Shown here in pieces: positions 44,671 to 49,522 of a stretch of DNA of 49,522 nucleotides. The number at the start of each line of letters is the position of its first letter. Position 1 is the first letter of the stretch. The notes under the pieces are model-generated. The model worked only from the letters and a program-made list of their open reading frames with translations, searched no databases and was not told the origin of the DNA. The stretch covers positions 1 to 49,522 of the forward strand of contig JAMPGX010000019.1 of the NCBI GenBank assembly GCA_023663725.1, read 5' to 3'. This stretch comes from a bacterium (GTDB lineage: Bacteria; Bacillota; Clostridia; Lachnospirales; Lachnospiraceae). Made by a program: the position numbers and the translations under genes.

Positions 44671-47163
44671 CTAAAAAACGATTGAACTCGTCAGCTTATC
44701 ATATTGTGGAGTGTATATAGTTTCTTTGCTACTATACGCCAACACTTGATAAGCCATAGGTAAAAACGCTATATTGTAAACTGCACTCAAATCTATGCTT
44801 TCCTCTGAGTTTCCACTGGTATATACACGAATACAATGTTCTCCATATAAGTCCATCACTTCCTCTAATGGTTCAAAGCTGCAAGTTTCATCAAGCGGAT
44901 TCTCGTCTTCATCGACTATCCACAACAAATAATAATCTGCCCCTTCAACACTGTCCCATACCGCAGTATACGGCTCTTGCCAGCCCAAATTCTCCGGTCT
45001 TGCAAGCGTTGTAACAGTATTGCTTACAGTTCCCCCTATGCTTCCCTCCGGGATATTCTCGAATACCGGTGTCACACTAAAGTTAAAGGTTCCGCCCGCT
45101 GTAAACCGCTTTAATGCTTCTGTGAAATCCAGTTCAGTTCCAATAACTTCTATCGCACCGGCATTGACATAGGTTATATTATCCCCCTTAAAATCTTCTG
45201 CATAGAGCGGGTAATTCACTCTCTTAGCCTCACTCTCTAGTCCAACACGATAAGCTTTCGCACCTTCTACAGCTTTCCATGTAGCCCAGATTGGACGCTC
45301 ATAGACATACTCCGCTGATCTTATATCCCATTCTGCATTTTCCACTTTCGTGCAGATCAGTTTTCCGTACAGGGTAACATCTCCAGTCGGAGTATATTCA
45401 CTGCCCGCTTTCCCTGCACTTTCCGTACACCCTTCATCCAGATACCACGCATCCAGATAATAGCCATCACGGGTAAATTGCGGCAGCCGGACGCTGGCTG
45501 ATTCCCACACCGCATAGAGCGATACTCTGCCTTCTTCTACGTCTGTCAGATTACGGACAATTTCCTCGTCATTATATACCTTTGCACCATGATTCTCTGT
45601 TGCCCAACCTACAAAGATGCAGTTTGCCTCCTGATTAAAACCAAACTTTTCGCCTGTCCCGGTAACTATCTCAAAATTTATCGTATACTTATTTGTATAT
45701 TCATTTTTATAAAGTCTTTGTTCCTCATCATAGTAAAATGTCTGCATAGGCATCCATCTCTGTTGCTCCAGATGATCTGTCATGAAATTCACATTATACC
45801 GGTTTGATTCCCACATAGCGCAGGTTAATACAGAATGATTCGGTACTAAACCGGGAAGACTTCCCCACTTGATAAAAGTATATCCCCGTCTGCTTACATC
45901 ATGCTTCTCGTTAGGAATACTATGATTGTAGGGCAACCATTCCTCAATAAAATCCGTCTCACCAAATGTTCCGCCGTTGGCACTATATTGTACTGCATAC
46001 TTGGCAGGGTAATAACAGTATTCAATTACGGTAGAGCCGTCTGCCTGAACTGTCGCCGTGATTGGAGCCGGTCTTTCAAAACCACTTTTTTCATGCGGAC
46101 ATGGCGTAACCTGTGCGCCCGCCATATTGTATAATGTTTCTTCCTCGCAATAATCATCTTCTACATAGTTATGCCTGACCGTATATTTTACAGACTCCGG
46201 CACATATTGACCACGCAGATACATCCCCCGCCTTTCATTGAAAAATCCATTCCCCGGATAAAGCATTCCATTATCGGTATCCAGCCAGCCTTGAAGTATA
46301 TATCCCTCAGCAGAATCCTCTGACAGAGTAACGCCATTCAAATCTATAGAAGTACCAAAACTATTATGTCTCTCATAATATTCATATTTTTTATCTACCA
46401 CACTAACTTTGCCTACTAATCTTATTCCAGAAGTATACTGACACACTATTTGAATCGGTCCAACGGTCGATCGGATATCCATAACACCCAAATAAGTAGT
46501 GTACGACTTGGGACGCTCTATCATGGAAAAATGATACAAAGGAACTATATTTGCATACCTTGCACTTTTGCTTTCATTTTTATCTTCAGATTTTATGTGG
46601 GTAAAAGTGACGTCATATAAATCGTAATATGCTTCATTAGTTTCATCGCTATCATATCTCTCATCTTGAGGAATCCCCGACCATTCCGAACTACAGTTAT
46701 TTTTACCTATTGTTTTACAACTGTCCCTATCGGAAAGGACATAACCAACATAGGTGCTGGAACTGGAGCTGTCGCTTCTTTTACAAACAGGAATCATAAT
46801 ATCCTGACTAATGGATACCTTCGTATAGGCAGGAAGCATCACTTCGTGTGATATTTTAATCATGACTGCTTTGAACAGCTTGTTCCCGTTGGATGGTATA
46901 TCGTAAAGCCCATCGTAGTCTGTCAAAAAAAAGCCCGCCTGATCTGGTGTATTAAATCTTTCCGCTGAACAGAGAAGTACTCCTTTTCGTCTCCATAAAT
47001 CCAGTACATAGCCTTCATCCGCATTAAAATTCACAACATCCCCTACACTGCTCCATGCAAGAACATCAGGCTGGTTGTTACTCTGTAATGCCTTTACTAT
47101 ATATTTACATTTTATATACGATTCTGATTTCGCACTCTGAACCGCAGTTTCCTTATTTCCCAT
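44671..47163 (-). CDS. Leaderless repeat protein, larger paralogue
   Basis: 830 residues with no signal peptide (MGNKETAVQSAKS) and no membrane helix. The N-terminal domain (about 15-240) shares FKAVM, LPAYTKV and CKR with the next gene's product. The middle has several B-repeat-like beta units (SANGGTFGETDF, then ERRGMYLRGQYVPE), and the C-terminus has fibronectin-like units (EKGAKAYRVGLE-type, DSVEGADYYLLW). I recognise no family for the N-domain. It has AAGGAG before the ATG and sits 15 nt from the giant surface protein gene. Either it is cytoplasmic or it leaves by an unknown route. Confidence 0.8.
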   Translation of the reverse strand: MGNKETAVQSAKSESYIKCKYIVKALQSNNQPDVLAWSSVGDVVNFNADEGYVLDLWRRKGVLLCSAERFNTPDQAGFFLTDYDGLYDIPSNGNKLFKAVMIKISHEVMLPAYTKVSISQDIMIPVCKRSDSSSSSTYVGYVLSDRDSCKTIGKNNCSSEWSGIPQDERYDSDETNEAYYDLYDVTFTHIKSEDKNESKSARYANIVPLYHFSMIERPKSYTTYLGVMDIRSTVGPIQIVCQYTSGIRLVGKVSVVDKKYEYYERHNSFGTSIDLNGVTLSEDSAEGYILQGWLDTDNGMLYPGNGFFNERRGMYLRGQYVPESVKYTVRHNYVEDDYCEEETLYNMAGAQVTPCPHEKSGFERPAPITATVQADGSTVIEYCYYPAKYAVQYSANGGTFGETDFIEEWLPYNHSIPNEKHDVSRRGYTFIKWGSLPGLVPNHSVLTCAMWESNRYNVNFMTDHLEQQRWMPMQTFYYDEEQRLYKNEYTNKYTINFEIVTGTGEKFGFNQEANCIFVGWATENHGAKVYNDEEIVRNLTDVEEGRVSLYAVWESASVRLPQFTRDGYYLDAWYLDEGCTESAGKAGSEYTPTGDVTLYGKLICTKVENAEWDIRSAEYVYERPIWATWKAVEGAKAYRVGLESEAKRVNYPLYAEDFKGDNITYVNAGAIEVIGTELDFTEALKRFTAGGTFNFSVTPVFENIPEGSIGGTVSNTVTTLARPENLGWQEPYTAVWDSVEGADYYLLWIVDEDENPLDETCSFEPLEEVMDLYGEHCIRVYTSGNSEESIDLSAVYNIAFLPMAYQVLAYSSKETIYTPQYDKLTSSIVF

Positions 47164-47184
47164 CGCTTTTCTCCTTCCGCTCCT

Positions 47185-48750
47185 TCAAATATCCGCTTCC
47201 CATTCCGCTTTGATAGTCAGATCATGTGCCGGCATGTTTTGGTTGCTTACCGACCATTTACTAAAAATATATCCCGGTCTTTTCTCTACTTGCGGATATT
47301 CTATTTTATCGCCATACATAACCTCATTTTCAATATAGTCCTGAACAGACGGCTCGTTTTTGAATCTGCCTCCATTCGGCAAAAATCTTAGTATATACTT
47401 TTTCCTTCTATATTTGTATGTTACTACCGTGGAGCCGTATCCACTGATTACTACTAATTGAGCTGACGGTGCCCCAAATCCTTCATAGCACTTTACATCA
47501 GGTGCAACCTTCTGCCCTGCTGTTCCTGTCAAGATTTCATATTCCGTCGGTTCGTCAGGAAAAGTCCCATCTATATTTTGCAAAATATGTTCTACACGAT
47601 ACTCTACAGTTTCCGGCACCCACTGAGCGGTCAGATGCATTCCTCGCCTTTCCCTGAAAAGCCCGCCTGCCGGATAAATACGTTCTGACACTCGATCCTT
47701 CCAACCGCTCAATATGTATCCTTTCTTCTTTGCTTTACATAGATAAACTTCCTCTTGTTTACGGGAATCAAAACAAATCTTTTGTGTATATCTTTCATGG
47801 TCAGTTATTCCATCAATAGTACCTCCAGCGGCATCATAATCAATATAATATTCTCCACTGATTCTGGCACTGAACGTATCCTCAATCCGGTCAAACACCA
47901 GCAAACGGTGGTTGATTGAGGACGCCTTATCAATACTGCCCATTATGTATAGAGTGAATGTCTTAACTCTTGCTTCGCAAGTATCATTCTCTTCTGTACC
48001 GCATTCATAGTCTGTAAGGCTCAGGCGCAGATTTTCCTTTTTGCCGTTGCCTTGAGCAAGCGTACAGTCCGTCGGATTATTCGACTTAATGACTCCATTG
48101 TTATCTGCCCAGTGACTATTGCCGGAAATAAGCGGTGTCCATGTATCTTTGTCTGAGATGATTGCGCCGATCCATGAAGCAGATGTTTCCCCGCCACGCT
48201 TAAATACATGGAGGTTCATCGTCACATTCAATGTGACTTTCGAATAGGCGGGCACAACAACCGTATAATCTGCCTTGCCCATGACAGCCTTAAAATTCTT
48301 ATTTCCATGTGTATCGCTTGAGTCCAGAATGTGTTCTGAGTATGACAGCACAAACCCCGGTGTGAATGTCGTTCCTGACGCACAACAGCTCACACCCATC
48401 CGATCCCATAAATTTGCCACCGTTTGCGCACTCTTATCGGCGTTGCTGTTCCAGCTTAGAGGTGAAATATTTTTGCTGTTTTGCAGGGCTTTCATCGTAA
48501 AATCTGTATAAAGCTCTGCGCTTTCATAAGCTGACAGCTCTTTCTCTAATGCTTCTGTCTCCATCTGCACATTTGGATTACATAGCCGCACATAATAGTT
48601 ACCACTGGAAATCAGCTTGTAATATTCCTCCGACTGTTTCAGTGCTTCCTCCCTGCGGGCTATTACTTCCTCCGTATCCTCCGGCTCGCCTCCATTGGGA
48701 AGCTGCGCTTCCAAATTTTCTGTGTTTTCCAAGTTTTCTGCGTTCCCCAT
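47185..48750 (-). CDS. Leaderless repeat protein, smaller paralogue
   Basis: 521 residues, no signal peptide (MGNAENLENTENLEAQ), an acidic N-terminal helix to about 75, then the N-domain shared with the 830-residue paralogue: NFKAVMGK, VVPAYSKVTLNV, HVFKRGG and IGAIISDKDTW. Two or three B-repeat-like beta units follow (YDAAGGTIDGI, ERRGMHLTAQWVPE, LPNGGRF). The shared domain plus repeats shows descent by duplication. AAGGAGG precedes the ATG; the gaps are 19 nt to the receiver gene and 21 nt to its paralogue. Function unknown. Confidence 0.8.
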   Translation of the reverse strand: MGNAENLENTENLEAQLPNGGEPEDTEEVIARREEALKQSEEYYKLISSGNYYVRLCNPNVQMETEALEKELSAYESAELYTDFTMKALQNSKNISPLSWNSNADKSAQTVANLWDRMGVSCCASGTTFTPGFVLSYSEHILDSSDTHGNKNFKAVMGKADYTVVVPAYSKVTLNVTMNLHVFKRGGETSASWIGAIISDKDTWTPLISGNSHWADNNGVIKSNNPTDCTLAQGNGKKENLRLSLTDYECGTEENDTCEARVKTFTLYIMGSIDKASSINHRLLVFDRIEDTFSARISGEYYIDYDAAGGTIDGITDHERYTQKICFDSRKQEEVYLCKAKKKGYILSGWKDRVSERIYPAGGLFRERRGMHLTAQWVPETVEYRVEHILQNIDGTFPDEPTEYEILTGTAGQKVAPDVKCYEGFGAPSAQLVVISGYGSTVVTYKYRRKKYILRFLPNGGRFKNEPSVQDYIENEVMYGDKIEYPQVEKRPGYIFSKWSVSNQNMPAHDLTIKAEWEADI

Positions 48751-48769
48751 TTGTTTCCTCCTTTTTGAT

Positions 48770-49303
48770 TTATGAATCTTTGTGAAACCATCTTTTCAGA
48801 AACTCCTTAATAGATTTTCTGCGTTTTTCCTCTTTTGCCTGTATTGATATGTCGGAATCGTCAGGATATATTGGAGATTCCGTCGCAATTCGTTCTATTT
48901 CCATAACTCTTTTTATGGCTTCGTTTAATGTTTCAAACAGCTTTTCTTCGCTTACGGGTTTTAGAAGATACTGCATTGCGTCCACCGCAAAGGCATCCAG
49001 ACAGTTATCTGATGTTGAGGATTTATAAATGATAACGCCCGTAAAGCCTTTATCCCGCAGTATCCTGCCGCATTTAATGCCATTACCGTCTGGTAGGTAA
49101 ATATCCATGAGCAGTATGTCATACGCCCATTCCGTATCTGCCCCAGTACACATTGCCTCCATAAAAGTTTTGACTTCCGTATGGCAGGCTACAATATATT
49201 CGTGTTCCGGGTGCATTTCCTCATAGGCAGAAATCATTTGTTCCATTTTGTGTATCTCTTTTACATCATCGTCAAGCACCGCTATCCTTATCTGATTTTT
49301 CAT
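48770..49303 (-). CDS. Receiver-only response regulator (LytR/AgrA-like receiver)
   Basis: 177 residues. Receiver features are complete: LDDD at 10-13, phosphoacceptor Asp67 in LLMDIYLPDGNG, Ser95/Ser96 in the YKSS position and Lys115 in YLLKP. The VDAMQYLLKPVSEEKL segment is typical of LytR/AgrA-type receivers, yet no LytTR DNA-binding domain follows, only about 45 residues with a basic tail (KEEKRRKSIKEFLKR). It is the first gene of the cargo operon; GGAGG lies eight nucleotides before the ATG. A partner kinase may lie beyond the window. Confidence 0.85.
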   Translation of the reverse strand: MKNQIRIAVLDDDVKEIHKMEQMISAYEEMHPEHEYIVACHTEVKTFMEAMCTGADTEWAYDILLMDIYLPDGNGIKCGRILRDKGFTGVIIYKSSTSDNCLDAFAVDAMQYLLKPVSEEKLFETLNEAIKRVMEIERIATESPIYPDDSDISIQAKEEKRRKSIKEFLKRWFHKDS

Positions 49304-49391
49304 CGCCTCAGCCTCCCACTACATCTGCCCAGCAGGAAGTAAAAAAGCCGCCTTCTTACAGCAAATCCAATAAATCCAATTTGCGCAAGAA

Positions 49392-49438
49392 TTGACAGCT
49401 TTGTATTTGTATAATATAAATAACCGCTGAATTGACAA
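49392..49438. promoter_or_regulatory. Overlapping divergent promoters at the cargo operon
   Basis: Minus strand: TTGTCA (49438-49433), 16 nt, TATTAT (49416-49411) for the cargo operon. Plus strand: TTGACA (49392-49397), 17 nt, TATAAA (49415-49420) pointing out of the window. Two direct copies of GAATTGACA (49389, 49429) lie 40 bp apart. Confidence 0.5.
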
Positions 49439-49463
49439 TGAAAAAAGGGCGCAGTTTACCCAA

Positions 49464-49522
<59 letters not shown>

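Overview
The window looks like a chromosomal contig of an endospore-forming Clostridia member, most likely a Lachnospiraceae bacterium. This is an inference from AGGAGG-type ribosome sites throughout, an IleS2-type isoleucyl-tRNA synthetase under a T-box leader, a spoVT fragment, and the style of the envelope genes. The left two thirds are ordinary, fairly GC-rich chromosome. The right third (about 32060 to the end) is visibly more AT-rich and is an integrated mobile element.

Chromosomal part. pepF (260-2065) faces an alkyltransferase-like gene, a DUF2752 membrane protein, a second membrane protein and a PHP-domain hydrolase, all on the minus strand. An orphan CbiE/CbiT-like methyltransferase homologue (4844-5755) follows on the plus strand. 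From 14819 down to 5853 a minus-strand run encodes envelope functions: a non-catalytic M23-like protein, an amidohydrolase, a GH9-like lipoprotein without the usual catalytic Asp motif, an alpha/beta hydrolase, a membrane-anchored MurF-type ligase, a D-Ala-D-Ala ligase and a polytopic GT-C-like protein. From 22127 down to 15056 a second run encodes glycogen phosphorylase, a lipoprotein metallophosphoesterase, an aconitase-family hydratase, an SseB-family protein and a receiver protein. It is driven by two tandem promoters of identical layout and closed by an intrinsic terminator near 15000. A divergent LysR/MATE pair follows, then ileS with its T-box leader, a diguanylate cyclase with a small membrane protein, and a DHH phosphoesterase.

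Mobile part. A large serine recombinase is fused in frame to the last 151 residues of the sporulation regulator SpoVT. This shows that the element integrated into spoVT at about codon 31 and cut off its DNA-binding half. Inside the element are a small conserved-looking gene, an HTH regulator with a palindrome exactly between its own -35 and -10, a hairpin-rich candidate oriT, mobC and a MOBP-type relaxase. No type IV secretion genes are visible, so it appears mobilizable, although its right end lies outside the window. The cargo is a tight four-gene minus-strand operon: a receiver-only response regulator, two paralogous leaderless repeat proteins, and a 2338-residue membrane-anchored surface protein. 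The window ends in a (GGCT)n tract, probably a contig end.

Start codons were chosen by ribosome-binding site where the longest frame lacked one. Family names come from recognised motifs and were not checked by any search.
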